Assembly (NCBI GenBank): GCA_964423835.1 | Contig: CAYRGJ010000006.1 | Span: 1 to 64,000, forward strand | Source: JAFGCL01 sp964423835 | GTDB lineage: Bacteria > Chloroflexota > Dehalococcoidia > UBA2247 > RBG-13-53-26 | Reading direction: 5' to 3' | DNA: 64,000 nt | Shown here: positions 17,221 to 25,659 of the stretch, piece by piece | Layout of the letters: each line of letters opens with the position of its first letter | Position numbering within the stretch: position 1 is the first letter of the stretch | Notes under the pieces: generated by a model | The model's database searches: none | Seen by the model: only the letters and a program-made list of their open reading frames with translations | What the model was told of the DNA's origin: nothing | Translations under genes and position numbers: made by a program

Positions 17221-17985
17221 ATGGCGCTGGTCATGGGCAGACTGCAGGAAAGAGTGGCGCTGGTAACCGGAGGTGCCTCGGGGATCGGCCGGGCCAGCGC
17301 CCTGGCCTTTGCCCGGGAAGGCGCCGTGGTGGCCATCGCGGACGTGGATGCCGTGGGTGGGAACGAGACGCGGCGGATGATCGAGGAGGATGGCGGTGAA
17401 GCCCTGTTCCTCAGGGCCGACGTCACCCGGGCCGCTGAGGTCGAGGTGCTGGTAAACGGGATCGTGAAGGCCTGTGGGCGGCTGGACTGCGCCTTCAACA
17501 ACGCCGGCACCGTGGGAAAGCCATCGTCCACCGCGCGGTGCACAGAGGAGGACTGGGACTTCGTCGTCAGTGTAAACCTCAAAGGGGTCTTCCTGTGCCT
17601 GAAGTACGAGATCCTCCACATGCTGCAGCAGGGGCGGGGGGCGGTGGTCAATGCGGCCTCCGTGGCCGGCCTGATCGGAGTCAGGAACAACGCCGCCTAT
17701 GTGGCCGCCAAGCATGGAGTGGTGGGGCTGACCAGAGCGGCGGCGCTGGAATGCGCCCAGGCTGGCGTGCGCGTCAATGCGGTGTGCCCTGGATTCGTGC
17801 GCACCCCCATCCTGGGCCTGGACGGAACACCCGAAAGCGAGTCCCGCTATGCGCGGCTCCACCCGATGGCCAGGCTGGCCGAGCCCGGAGAGGTCGCCGA
17901 GGCGGTGGTCTGGCTGTGCTCTGATGCGGCGTCCTACGTGACCGGCCACGCCATGAGCATCGACGGTGGCCTGGCGGCCCGGTGA
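17221..17985 (+). CDS. Short-chain dehydrogenase/reductase
   Basis: A 254-residue classical SDR. The cofactor motif is TGGASGIGRA, NNAG follows near residue 95, and the catalytic tetrad is represented by Ser in NAASVAGLIG and YVAAKHG (YxxxK). The end reads SYVTGHAMSIDGGLAAR. It probably oxidises a hydroxyacyl-CoA or an alcohol with NAD(P). It shares the promoter and operator of the acyl-CoA dehydrogenase gene upstream. The start could instead be the ATG at 17233; neither has a strong ribosome-binding site, which fits translational coupling. Confidence 0.9.
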   Translation: MALVMGRLQERVALVTGGASGIGRASALAFAREGAVVAIADVDAVGGNETRRMIEEDGGEALFLRADVTRAAEVEVLVNGIVKACGRLDCAFNNAGTVGKPSSTARCTEEDWDFVVSVNLKGVFLCLKYEILHMLQQGRGAVVNAASVAGLIGVRNNAAYVAAKHGVVGLTRAAALECAQAGVRVNAVCPGFVRTPILGLDGTPESESRYARLHPMARLAEPGEVAEAVVWLCSDAASYVTGHAMSIDGGLAAR

Positions 17986-18070
17986 TTCGCGGCGCGTTGA
18001 CCGTTCCCCGGCCATTTGTCAGAATGGAAGCCTGGATTCCTTCGACCACCGGGCCTTCGGCTGCAGCTTA

Positions 18071-18550
18071 CTAGATCTGCGTGAAGCACTCGATGTCGTG
18101 GATGGTGCCCCGGCGCGCCTCCTTGAACACCGCCCTCACCCTGGCCCCCACCGTGATCTTCTTCTCGTCGGTCTCGTCCAGCCAGTGCATCAGGCAGGTG
18201 TCCGCCCCGTCGAGCTTCACGTAGATGTCGGTGCGAGGCACCTTCATCGGCTCCCCGGTATTGGGATCGATGTAGGGCAGCTTCACCACGGTGAAGGCGT
18301 AGATAGAGCCTTCGGTGCCCAGGTCCACCCAGTGGTCCATGGTCTTGAAGCATCGCCCGCAGACCTCCCTGGGAGGCACATACACTCTTCCGCAATCGCG
18401 GCACTTGATGCCCAGGATCGTCTTCTGGTCCCGGAGTGCAGTGAAGAACCGGCTGAGGTAGCGCCCGCACTGCCAGTAGTAGATGTGCTCCGCTCTGCCG
18501 GAGCCTATCTCCAGCAGCTCCACCTGTTCGCTGGCTTTCGCGCTCTTCAT
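18071..18550 (-). CDS. DUF35 OB-fold protein with zinc ribbon, partner of a thiolase-like enzyme
   Basis: A 159-residue protein with an N-terminal helix and rubredoxin-like zinc ribbon (C50-x2-C53 in CRDCG, C64-x2-C67 in CGRC), then the DUF35 OB fold (about 75-150: STYAFTVV-like IYAFTVVKLPY, then GADTCLMHWL). DUF35 proteins bind acyl-CoA and form complexes with thiolase-fold partners, as in ChsH2-Ltp2 (steroid side-chain retro-aldolase) and BbsA-BbsB. Here it follows the Cys-less thiolase-like gene by 21 bp. GGAGGAAG stands before the ATG. It is the last gene of the long minus-strand run. Confidence 0.9.
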   Translation of the reverse strand: MKSAKASEQVELLEIGSGRAEHIYYWQCGRYLSRFFTALRDQKTILGIKCRDCGRVYVPPREVCGRCFKTMDHWVDLGTEGSIYAFTVVKLPYIDPNTGEPMKVPRTDIYVKLDGADTCLMHWLDETDEKKITVGARVRAVFKEARRGTIHDIECFTQI

Positions 18551-18571
18551 ATTGCTTCCTCCCGTGCCGGC

Positions 18572-19726
18572 CTACGGCTTGACCGATCTGAGGATAGTGG
18601 CCTCGAACCAGTAGCAGGAGCCAAAGGCGGTGGCCATGGCCGTCCTGACGTTGCTCACCTGTCTCTCCCCGGCCTTGCCCATGACCTGGAGGGCCGCTTC
18701 TCCGATCCTGATCAGGGCCGTGGCCCCGATGGGGTTCGTTGACATTACCCCGCCCGAGGGGTTGATGGGCAGCTCGCCGTTCATCTCGAATACCCCCTGC
18801 CTGACCAGCTTCGGCGCCTCGCCCGGGTCGCAGAACCGCATGTGGTCCATCCAGACCACGCCGCAGGTGGAGAAGGGCAGATAGAGCTCCATCACGTCTA
18901 TCTCCTTGAGCGGGGCGGTGACCCCGGCCCGCCGGTACACCCGGTCCACCGCGGCCTGCTGGCAGGGCATCCTCTCCCAGTCGTAGTCCCCGAAGTACAC
19001 GTAGTCGTGGGAGACGGCGGTGGCATGCACCCAGGCCGGCTGGCGGGCGATCCTCGGCGCCCTGGTCTCCGAAGCGTAGATGACAGCGCAGGCGCCGTCC
19101 GTCCTGGGGCAGCTATCGAGCAGCTTGATGGGCCAGCACAGCATGGGCGACTTCAGCACGTCCTCAACAGTGATGTGCTTCCTGAGGTGGGCATAAGGAT
19201 TGCGGAGAGCGTTGTTGTGGTCCCGGACCGAGACCAGGGCGGCGTCCTCCTGGGTGGCCCCGAACTGCTTCATGTACATGGCATAGTGCGAGGCATTGGG
19301 GCCGATGGCCCCGCCGAAGAAGTCCCTCTCCACGATGGGGTCGGCGCAGGTGCTTATGGCCGCCTGGGTGTCCGACTCGGAGTTCTTCTCCCATCCGATG
19401 ACCATGACCACGTCAAACAGGCCCGAGGCGACATGGTAGTAGCCGCACGACCCCAGCGTGCCGCCGGTGCTGCCTCCGGTGGTCACCTTCATGATGGGCT
19501 TCATGAACGCGCCGGAGCCATCGATGCTCCATCCGTCCACGCAGTTGATGCCCTCGAAGTGGTCCATATTGCCGATGACGATGGCGTCTATGTCCTTCAG
19601 GCTGAGCTGGGCGTCATCCAGCGCCCTCTTCACCGCCTCGGCGATCAGCTCCTGCCCGTTGACGTCCTTCCGCTTGGAGGCGTGATTGGTCTGCCCTACT
19701 CCGACAATGGCCGTTCTCGTACCCAT
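18572..19726 (-). CDS. Thiolase-like protein without the nucleophilic Cys (Ltp2-like?)
   Basis: A 384-residue SCP-x-type thiolase-fold protein. Where active thiolases have CASG, this one has TTGGSTGG, with Gly at about residue 85 in the Cys position. The C-terminal block NPSGGVMSTNPIGATA lacks the His of GHPxGxTG. It therefore should not carry out ordinary thiolysis. Homologues that lack these residues and pair with a DUF35 protein include Ltp2, a retro-aldolase for steroid side-chain CoA esters, and a similar C-C cleavage is a reasonable guess. AGGAGG lies before the start. The neighbours are a DUF35 gene downstream and a second Cys-less thiolase upstream. Confidence 0.87.
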   Translation of the reverse strand: MGTRTAIVGVGQTNHASKRKDVNGQELIAEAVKRALDDAQLSLKDIDAIVIGNMDHFEGINCVDGWSIDGSGAFMKPIMKVTTGGSTGGTLGSCGYYHVASGLFDVVMVIGWEKNSESDTQAAISTCADPIVERDFFGGAIGPNASHYAMYMKQFGATQEDAALVSVRDHNNALRNPYAHLRKHITVEDVLKSPMLCWPIKLLDSCPRTDGACAVIYASETRAPRIARQPAWVHATAVSHDYVYFGDYDWERMPCQQAAVDRVYRRAGVTAPLKEIDVMELYLPFSTCGVVWMDHMRFCDPGEAPKLVRQGVFEMNGELPINPSGGVMSTNPIGATALIRIGEAALQVMGKAGERQVSNVRTAMATAFGSCYWFEATILRSVKP

Positions 19727-19739
19727 CTTGCCCTGCCTC

Positions 19740-20876
19740 CTAGTTGCTCAGCACCCAGACGCAGTGAGTCTGGGCGCATATTCCGGTGACGCCGTGGGCC
19801 ACGGCCAGCTTCGCCCCCGGGACCTGCCGCCGTCCGGCTTCGCCTCTGAGCTGCAGCACGGCTTCGGCTATCCTGGCCAGCCCGGCCACCTGAACGCTGT
19901 GCGCCGAAAGGACCCCTCCGGAGGGATTGACCGGCAGCCTGCCTCCCATCTGCGTCGCTCCGCTGTCGATCAGCCTCCCCCCTTCGCCCAGGCCGCAGAG
20001 CCCCAGCCCCTCATACCACATGAGCTCCATGTAGGAGAAGGCGTCATACACCTCGGCCACCTGGATTTCCCGAGAAGGATCGCTGACGCCGGCCATCCGG
20101 TAGGCCTTCCCCGCTGCCGCTTCCAGGGCCGGCGAGACCGCCAGGTCCCTTTCGCCCAGGCGATAGGCGTCCGCGCAGTGCCCCACGCCCCTGACCCATA
20201 CGGGCTTCCGGGCCATCTTCCTGGCCCTCTCCTCGGTGGCCAGGACGATGGCGCAGGCGCCGTCGGAGATGGGTGACGTGTCCAGCCGCTTGATGGGGTC
20301 CGCCAGCATGGGGGACTTCATGACGTCCGCCACCGTGATGTCCAGTGGCACGTGGGCCAGGGGGTTGTTCCTGGCGTTCCGGTGGTTCTTCACCGAGACC
20401 CTGGCGCACTGCTCTTCGGTGATGCCGAATCGATTCATGTAGGCCCTGGCCTGCAGTGCGCAAGAGGAGATGGCATCCAGGCCCAGGAACCGCTCGTATA
20501 CAGGGTCAAAGGCCTGATTGAATAGCTTCCGCGGAGAGCCCTCCGACAGCTTGCAGTGGGCCGTCACCATGGTGCTGCCGTAGACCCCCGAGAGCGTCCT
20601 CATCAGCCCGTAGAAGGCGCCGAGGGTCCCGTCTCCTTCGACGTTGGTGGCGTCCCGGCCGTAGGACCCGGCTGCCTCCGCCACGGCCATGCAGGCGATG
20701 GTGCGCCCGTCGTAGAAATCATTGGTGGTGGTGACCACGTTGTCGATGTCCTTCAGCTCCAGGCCGGCGTCGTCCAGGGCGTTCCTGGCCGCCTCGTACA
20801 CCAGCTCGGCGAAGCTCTGGGTCTTGCCTCTTTCATACCGGGTTTGCCCCACGCCGACTATGGCTATCCTCTCCAT
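19740..20876 (-). CDS. Second Cys-less thiolase-like protein
   Basis: A 378-residue SCP-x thiolase-like protein related to its downstream neighbour. The segment that normally carries the nucleophile reads ATNVEGDGTLG, with Glu80 in the Cys position, and NPSGGVLSAHSVQVAG replaces the GHPxGxTG block. It begins 3 bp after the stop of a DUF35 gene, so the order on the strand is DUF35, thiolase-like, thiolase-like, DUF35. This suggests two cognate pairs, or one hetero-oligomer. A retro-aldol or decarboxylating role like that of Ltp2 is more likely than thiolysis. GGGAGA lies before the ATG. Confidence 0.87.
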   Translation of the reverse strand: MERIAIVGVGQTRYERGKTQSFAELVYEAARNALDDAGLELKDIDNVVTTTNDFYDGRTIACMAVAEAAGSYGRDATNVEGDGTLGAFYGLMRTLSGVYGSTMVTAHCKLSEGSPRKLFNQAFDPVYERFLGLDAISSCALQARAYMNRFGITEEQCARVSVKNHRNARNNPLAHVPLDITVADVMKSPMLADPIKRLDTSPISDGACAIVLATEERARKMARKPVWVRGVGHCADAYRLGERDLAVSPALEAAAGKAYRMAGVSDPSREIQVAEVYDAFSYMELMWYEGLGLCGLGEGGRLIDSGATQMGGRLPVNPSGGVLSAHSVQVAGLARIAEAVLQLRGEAGRRQVPGAKLAVAHGVTGICAQTHCVWVLSN

Positions 20877-20879
20877 GGG

Positions 20880-21365
20880 CTACTTCTCCCTCTTGACCAG
20901 CCGGAAATATCTGATGTCGAGGTAGTTCCCCTGGGGCTGGCTCCTGAAGACGGCCTTCAGCCGCACCCCTTCCTTCAGGGCCCTGAGGCCGGCTCCGGCG
21001 ATGAGGTGGGTCAGTCCGGTATCGGCCCCGTCCAGCTTGATGATGCCGCAGGCGAAGGGGGCCTTTAACGGATGCAACTCCGGCTCGCGGTAGCGCACCA
21101 CGGTGAAGGTCTGCAGCGTGCCCTCAGGGCCCACCTCCACCCAGTCGTCAAGCTCCCCGAAGCAGCGGTGGCAGTTCTTCTTGGGGGGCACCATGACCAG
21201 CCGGCACCTGGGGCAGCGGACGCCGTAGATCTTCTTGTTCCGCAGCCCGGCATAGAACCGGCTGGCCGTCGCCCCGGCCGCCCAGGTGTAGGGAACGCGG
21301 ATCACCCCCTGATGGGTCAGCAGGCCGTCCTTCTCCCTGACCTCCAGAAGAGTCTCATTCTCCAT
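20880..21365 (-). CDS. DUF35 OB-fold protein with zinc ribbon
   Basis: A 161-residue protein with zinc-ribbon cysteines C51-x2-C54 (CPRC) and C65-x2-C68 (CHRC), followed by an OB-fold DUF35 domain (LQTFTVVRY, then GIIKLDGADTGLTHL). It is the partner-type of the adjacent thiolase-like protein encoded 3 bp downstream. The start at 21365 is preferred because GGAGG lies 6 bases upstream; an ATG at 21401 would add 12 residues and has only a weaker GGAG. It is a paralogue of the DUF35 protein at 18071. Confidence 0.88.
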   Translation of the reverse strand: MENETLLEVREKDGLLTHQGVIRVPYTWAAGATASRFYAGLRNKKIYGVRCPRCRLVMVPPKKNCHRCFGELDDWVEVGPEGTLQTFTVVRYREPELHPLKAPFACGIIKLDGADTGLTHLIAGAGLRALKEGVRLKAVFRSQPQGNYLDIRYFRLVKREK

Positions 21366-21445
21366 TTCATCCTCCAGAACCGGTTTGGCGGCCTCCGGCA
21401 TGGCGTCACTCCAGCCGGCCGCCGGCCGGGCCGAGCCCGGCCGCC

Positions 21446-21895
21446 CTACGAGCCTTTCGCGCTGCGTCGCGCGATGAAGGTGCGCATGGTGCCCACCGCC
21501 ACGTCCTCCCCCCTCTGGTTCTTGACCGTCTGCTTGAAGGTCACTACCCCGCCGCGCTCGTCCTTGTCCTCTTTTCCGGCCGTCTCAAACTCCACGTGGA
21601 TAGTGTCCAGCAGCTTCACCGGGCTCACGAACCTCAGCTTGTCGATGCCGTAGAAGGCCACAATGGCGATCTGGGACAGGGGCAGGAGGCCCGACGCCAC
21701 CGAGAGCACCAGAAAGCCGTGGGCAATCCTCTCCTTGAAGGGGCCCGTCCGGGCGTACTCGATATCCGTGTGCAGCGGGTGCCAGTCCCCGCTGAACGCG
21801 GAGAACATTACCACATCGGCCTCGGTAATGGTCCGGCCACGGGTGACGATCCGGTCACCGACCTGAAAATCCTCGAAATACCTCATCTCCGGCAT
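21446..21895 (-). CDS. MaoC-type (R)-enoyl-CoA hydratase
   Basis: A 149-residue single hot-dog domain. The hydratase motif is SGDWHPLHTD with the catalytic Asp and His, followed by RIAHGFLVLSV. MaoC proteins hydrate trans-enoyl-CoA to (R)-3-hydroxyacyl-CoA or act on branched and steroid-derived enoyl-CoA. GGGAG lies before the ATG. It sits between the acyl-CoA ligase gene and the DUF35/thiolase block, so it plausibly supplies the hydroxyacyl-CoA that those enzymes cleave. Confidence 0.92.
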   Translation of the reverse strand: MPEMRYFEDFQVGDRIVTRGRTITEADVVMFSAFSGDWHPLHTDIEYARTGPFKERIAHGFLVLSVASGLLPLSQIAIVAFYGIDKLRFVSPVKLLDTIHVEFETAGKEDKDERGGVVTFKQTVKNQRGEDVAVGTMRTFIARRSAKGS

Positions 21896-21924
21896 ATCAC
21901 CACTCCCGAATGCCCGGCCGGACC

Positions 21925-23502
21925 TCAGTGGACCCGGCGCTTCTCCCCGTGCCAGTACCTCTCGCGAAGCGCCTTCTTGTCATGCTTGCCCACCGATGTA
22001 AGGGGGATCTGATCCACGAAGTCAACGGACTTGGGCGCCTTTATCGATCCCTTCCGGTCCTTGCACAGCTGGATGATCTCCTCGGCGGTGACCGCCTTGC
22101 CGGGGTGCCGGACCACCACGGCCTTCAGTGCTTCGCCCCAGCTCGGGTCCGGAACGCCGATGACCGCCACGTCGGCCACGGCGGGGTGCTCGTGAATGGT
22201 GGCCTCGATCTCCTTCGGATACACGTTCCAGCCGCCGCTTATCACCATGTCCTTCTTGCGGTCCAGGATGTAGACATAGCCTTCGCTGTCCCGGCGGCCG
22301 ACGTCCCCGGTGTGCAGCCAGCCGTTCTTCATGGTCTTCGCCGTCTCCTCCGGCTTGTTCAGGTAGCCCAGCATCATGTTGGGGGCTTTCACCGCTATCT
22401 CCCCCTCGCCGCCGGGGGCCACTTCCCGGCCGTCATCGTCCACCAGGCGCAGCTGGCACATGAGGGTCGGCTTCCCGCACGAAGCCAGGCGGCCCTCGTG
22501 TTTCAGGGCCTCCACGTGGTCCTCCTTGCTGAGGGTGGTCAGGAACATGGGGGATTCGGTCTGGCCAAAGACCTGCACCAACACCGGTCCGAAGGCGGCC
22601 ATGGCCTGCCTCAGCCGCTCCGGGCCGATGGGAGACGCGCCATAGATGATGGTGTTGAGGCTGCCGCTGTCGAACTTCTTCAGGTCCGGGTAGTCCAGGA
22701 TGCGGTAGAGCATGGTCGGCACCACGAAGGTGGCCGTGACCTTGTGTTTGGCCACTGTCTGCAGGAAGAGCTCGGGGGTGAAGCGGTCCAGTACCAGCTG
22801 GGTGCCGCCCCGCAGGCAGACCGGCAGCATGAACACGTTAGACGCGTGGGACATGGGGGCCACATGCAGAAAGGTGTGCCTCACCCCCAGGCCGATTTCG
22901 GACATGGCCGTGAGGTACGTGTGCACCCGGTTGGCCGAAGCGTGAAGGCACCCCTTGGGGACCCCCGTCGTCCCGCCCGTGTAGTAGATGGAGATGACAT
23001 CGTCCTCGCTCACGCTCACTCCGGGGTCCCCCGTCGACTCGGAGCCCACTACCTCCCAGAAATCGGCGCTGTGGGAAGGGACGGCGCTGCCCTGGGAGAT
23101 CATCAGCGAGTGCTTCACCGTCCGCAGTTCCGGGCGCATCTGGTCGAAGTGCTCCGCATACCTGGCCCCGTAGATGACGGCGCCGGCGCCGGAGTCGTTG
23201 GCCATGTAGGCATTGTCGGCCGGGGACACGATCCCGTCGTGCAGAATGACCTGGGTCAGCCCGGCCTTGGCCAGGCCATAGTCCAGGATGATGCTCTCGA
23301 TGCTGTTGGCAATCAGCGTGCCCACTCGGTCGCCCTTCCTCAACCCCATCTTCAGCAGGGCGTGGCCCAGCTGGCGCCCTCTATCCCCCAGCTCCCGGTA
23401 CGTCATCTGGCGGTCGTCTTTCACCGCAGCCACCCTGTCCGCATAGTGATCGATGGCCCAGTCATAGAGCTGGCCTATGGTGTATCCCAGGTATCCCGCC
23501 AT
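21925..23502 (-). CDS. Acyl-CoA synthetase (AMP-forming)
   Basis: A 525-residue ANL-superfamily ligase. Motifs: the P-loop YYTGGTTGVPKG, an adenine-binding YGASP, the hinge region HTGDVGRRDSEGYVYILDR with KKDMVISGGWNVYP, and the C-terminal catalytic Lys in SVGKHDKKALR. It activates a carboxylic acid to its CoA thioester with ATP. Family resemblance is to medium/long-chain FadD-type enzymes. GGAGGGG lies before the ATG. It begins 16 bp after the stop of the acyl-CoA dehydrogenase gene, in a run of beta-oxidation-like genes, and is likely the entry enzyme of the pathway. Confidence 0.93.
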   Translation of the reverse strand: MAGYLGYTIGQLYDWAIDHYADRVAAVKDDRQMTYRELGDRGRQLGHALLKMGLRKGDRVGTLIANSIESIILDYGLAKAGLTQVILHDGIVSPADNAYMANDSGAGAVIYGARYAEHFDQMRPELRTVKHSLMISQGSAVPSHSADFWEVVGSESTGDPGVSVSEDDVISIYYTGGTTGVPKGCLHASANRVHTYLTAMSEIGLGVRHTFLHVAPMSHASNVFMLPVCLRGGTQLVLDRFTPELFLQTVAKHKVTATFVVPTMLYRILDYPDLKKFDSGSLNTIIYGASPIGPERLRQAMAAFGPVLVQVFGQTESPMFLTTLSKEDHVEALKHEGRLASCGKPTLMCQLRLVDDDGREVAPGGEGEIAVKAPNMMLGYLNKPEETAKTMKNGWLHTGDVGRRDSEGYVYILDRKKDMVISGGWNVYPKEIEATIHEHPAVADVAVIGVPDPSWGEALKAVVVRHPGKAVTAEEIIQLCKDRKGSIKAPKSVDFVDQIPLTSVGKHDKKALRERYWHGEKRRVH

Positions 23503-23518
23503 ATCGACCCCTCCGGCC

Positions 23519-24679
23519 TCAGTCTCTCAGCAGCTCCCGGGCGATTATGATCTTGCGCACTTCGGTAGTCCCGGCGCCGATCTCGCCCAGCTTGGCATCC
23601 CTCAGCAGGCGGTTCACCGGGTAGTCCAGCATGTAGCTGTATCCGCCGTGGATCTGCACTGCATGCAGGGCCGCCTGCGTCGCCACCTGCCCGGCCAGGA
23701 GCAGGGCGGCGGCGGCCATCTTGTTGATCTCGGAGCCCTTGCCGCCCCGGTGGGACCCCTGGGCCAGGGTAGCCGCCTTAAACATGAGCAGCCTGGTGGA
23801 CTCGATGCCCACGTACATATCCACCAGCTTCTCCTGGATCAGCTGGAACTGGCCGATGGGTTGCCCGAATTGCACCCGCTCCCTGGCGTATTTCAGGGAC
23901 AGGTCCAGGGCCCTCTCCGCTATGCCCAGCGTCCACCCCGTCCCCGCCACCCTCTCGAAATCCAGCCCGCCCATCATCACTGCCACCCCCTGGTTTAGGC
24001 CGCCCAGGATGTTCTCTTCCGGAACGCGGTACTCGTCGAAGATGAGCTCGCCGGTGGGCGAGCCCCTCTCCCCCATCTTCTCCAGGTGCCGGGCGGTGAA
24101 CGTGCCCGGATACCCCGGCTCGACGATGAAGGCGGTGATGCCCCTGGCCCCTTTCTCGGGCTCGGTCTTGGCGTAGAGTATCATGGCCCCGGCCTCGGGC
24201 CCGTTGGTGATGAAGGTCTTGGTGCCACTCAGGAGGTAGTGGCTGCCTTCCCGTTTGGCCCTCATCTGGATGCCGACGGCATCGGACCCGGCGTTGGGCT
24301 CGGTCAGCGCCAGGGCCCCCAGCTTCTCGCCCCGGCATAGCGGCGGCAGGTACTTCTGCCGCTGCGCTTCAGTCCCGTTGCGGTACAGGTTGTCGCAGCA
24401 CAGGTTGGAGTGCGCGTGGCAGGACAGGCTCAGCGCCGGGCAGATGCGACTCATCTGCTCCAGGCAGAGGCACTGGGCCAGGTAGTCCATGCCCGAGCCC
24501 CCATAGCTCTCGGGAACGCTGACCCCCATCCAGCCCAGGCCGCCCAGCTTCCGGAATATCCCGTCCGGCAGCCTGTCCTCTCTGTCGATCCGCTCCGCAA
24601 TGGGATCGATCTCCCGCAGCATGAAGTCGTAGACCGACTCGGCCAGCATCTTGTGGGCTTCGCCCAGCTCGAAATCCAT
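23519..24679 (-). CDS. Acyl-CoA dehydrogenase, isovaleryl-CoA type
   Basis: A 386-residue acyl-CoA dehydrogenase with ALTEPNAGSDA (flavin loop), KTFITNG and a C-terminal GGYSYMLDYPVNRLLRDAKLGEI. The medium-chain enzyme has its catalytic Glu in YEGT near the C-terminus; this protein has GAGT there. Instead it has Glu in GLDFERV, the position used by isovaleryl-CoA dehydrogenase. It may therefore act on a 3-methyl-branched substrate. The ATG at 24679 follows GGAGAAGAGGAG; the frame extends 8 codons further without a site. It lies between a 3-hydroxyacyl-CoA dehydrogenase and an acyl-CoA ligase. Confidence 0.92.
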   Translation of the reverse strand: MDFELGEAHKMLAESVYDFMLREIDPIAERIDREDRLPDGIFRKLGGLGWMGVSVPESYGGSGMDYLAQCLCLEQMSRICPALSLSCHAHSNLCCDNLYRNGTEAQRQKYLPPLCRGEKLGALALTEPNAGSDAVGIQMRAKREGSHYLLSGTKTFITNGPEAGAMILYAKTEPEKGARGITAFIVEPGYPGTFTARHLEKMGERGSPTGELIFDEYRVPEENILGGLNQGVAVMMGGLDFERVAGTGWTLGIAERALDLSLKYARERVQFGQPIGQFQLIQEKLVDMYVGIESTRLLMFKAATLAQGSHRGGKGSEINKMAAAALLLAGQVATQAALHAVQIHGGYSYMLDYPVNRLLRDAKLGEIGAGTTEVRKIIIARELLRD

Positions 24680-24739
24680 GCCTTCTCCTCTTCTCCGCGT
24701 CAAGCACCGACGAGGACGGAACGGCTCGTCGAGATGGAT

Positions 24740-25603
24740 TCACCCCTTGGCGGAGATGTTGTAGAACCCTTTGCCCACCTTCTTGCCCAGGTAGCCGGAT
24801 TCCACCATCCTCCTCAGTATGGGAGCCGCCTTGTACCTCTCCCATCCGGTCTGCTGGTAAATGGCATCGGCCATGTCCAGCACCACCTCGGCGCCCACCA
24901 TGTCGATCATCTCGAATATGCCGATAGGCCAGTTGAACGCCAGCTTGCAGACCTTGTCGATATCGTCGGAGGTGGCCAAACCCTCCTGGAGCACCTTGAG
25001 GGCCTCATTGCCGGCGGCGTTGATGATCCGGTTGGCCACGAACCCGGGCGAGTCCTTGACCACCACGGGCTCCTTGCCCAGCGCCTGGCCGAAGCTGACG
25101 GCAGCGCTCACGGTCTCCTCGGAGGTGGTGAGGGAGCGGACTACCTCTATCAGCCGCATTACCGCCACAGGGTTGAAGAAATGCATGCCTACGAACTTCT
25201 GGGGGCGCCTGGTGGCCGAGCCCAGCAGGCTGATGGGAATCGACGACGTGTTACTGGCGATGACGGTCCTCTCCGGGCAGGCCTCATCCAGCTGTCGGAG
25301 CACCGGGAGCTTTACGTCGGCCCTCTCAAACACGGCCTCTATGACGAAGTCCACGTCCCTGGCCGCTTCCTTCATGTCCGTCGTCGGCTGCAGGCGGGCC
25401 AGCGCCTGGTCTGCATCCGCCTGCTGCACGGTCCCCTTCTTGACCATCCTGGCCAGGCTGCCGCTGATGCCGCCCAGGCCCCGATCGAGGATCTCCTTCT
25501 TCACGTCCAGCAGTGCCACCTCGAAGCCAGACTGGGCCACTGCCTGGGCTATGCCGCTGCCCATAGTCCCGGCGCCGACAACGCACACCCTCTTTATGTC
25601 CAT
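24740..25603 (-). CDS. 3-hydroxyacyl-CoA dehydrogenase
   Basis: A 287-residue two-domain HAD of the short (HBDH/PaaH) type. The NAD-binding motif VCVVGAGTMGSGIA opens the protein. SNTSSIPIS and the catalytic His in GMHFFNPV follow, with Glu in RLIEVV. The C-terminal domain has ANRIINAAGNEAL and the end LGKKVGKGFYN. It oxidises an (S)-3-hydroxyacyl-CoA with NAD. The ATG at 25603 is preceded by GGAGGGG; ten upstream codons have no support. It follows an enoyl-CoA hydratase gene, as expected for consecutive beta-oxidation steps. Confidence 0.94.
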   Translation of the reverse strand: MDIKRVCVVGAGTMGSGIAQAVAQSGFEVALLDVKKEILDRGLGGISGSLARMVKKGTVQQADADQALARLQPTTDMKEAARDVDFVIEAVFERADVKLPVLRQLDEACPERTVIASNTSSIPISLLGSATRRPQKFVGMHFFNPVAVMRLIEVVRSLTTSEETVSAAVSFGQALGKEPVVVKDSPGFVANRIINAAGNEALKVLQEGLATSDDIDKVCKLAFNWPIGIFEMIDMVGAEVVLDMADAIYQQTGWERYKAAPILRRMVESGYLGKKVGKGFYNISAKG

Positions 25604-25659
25604 TTGTACCCCTCCTTCCTGTTGCCCGACCATTCAGGGATGGCCGGGATCACCCCGGC

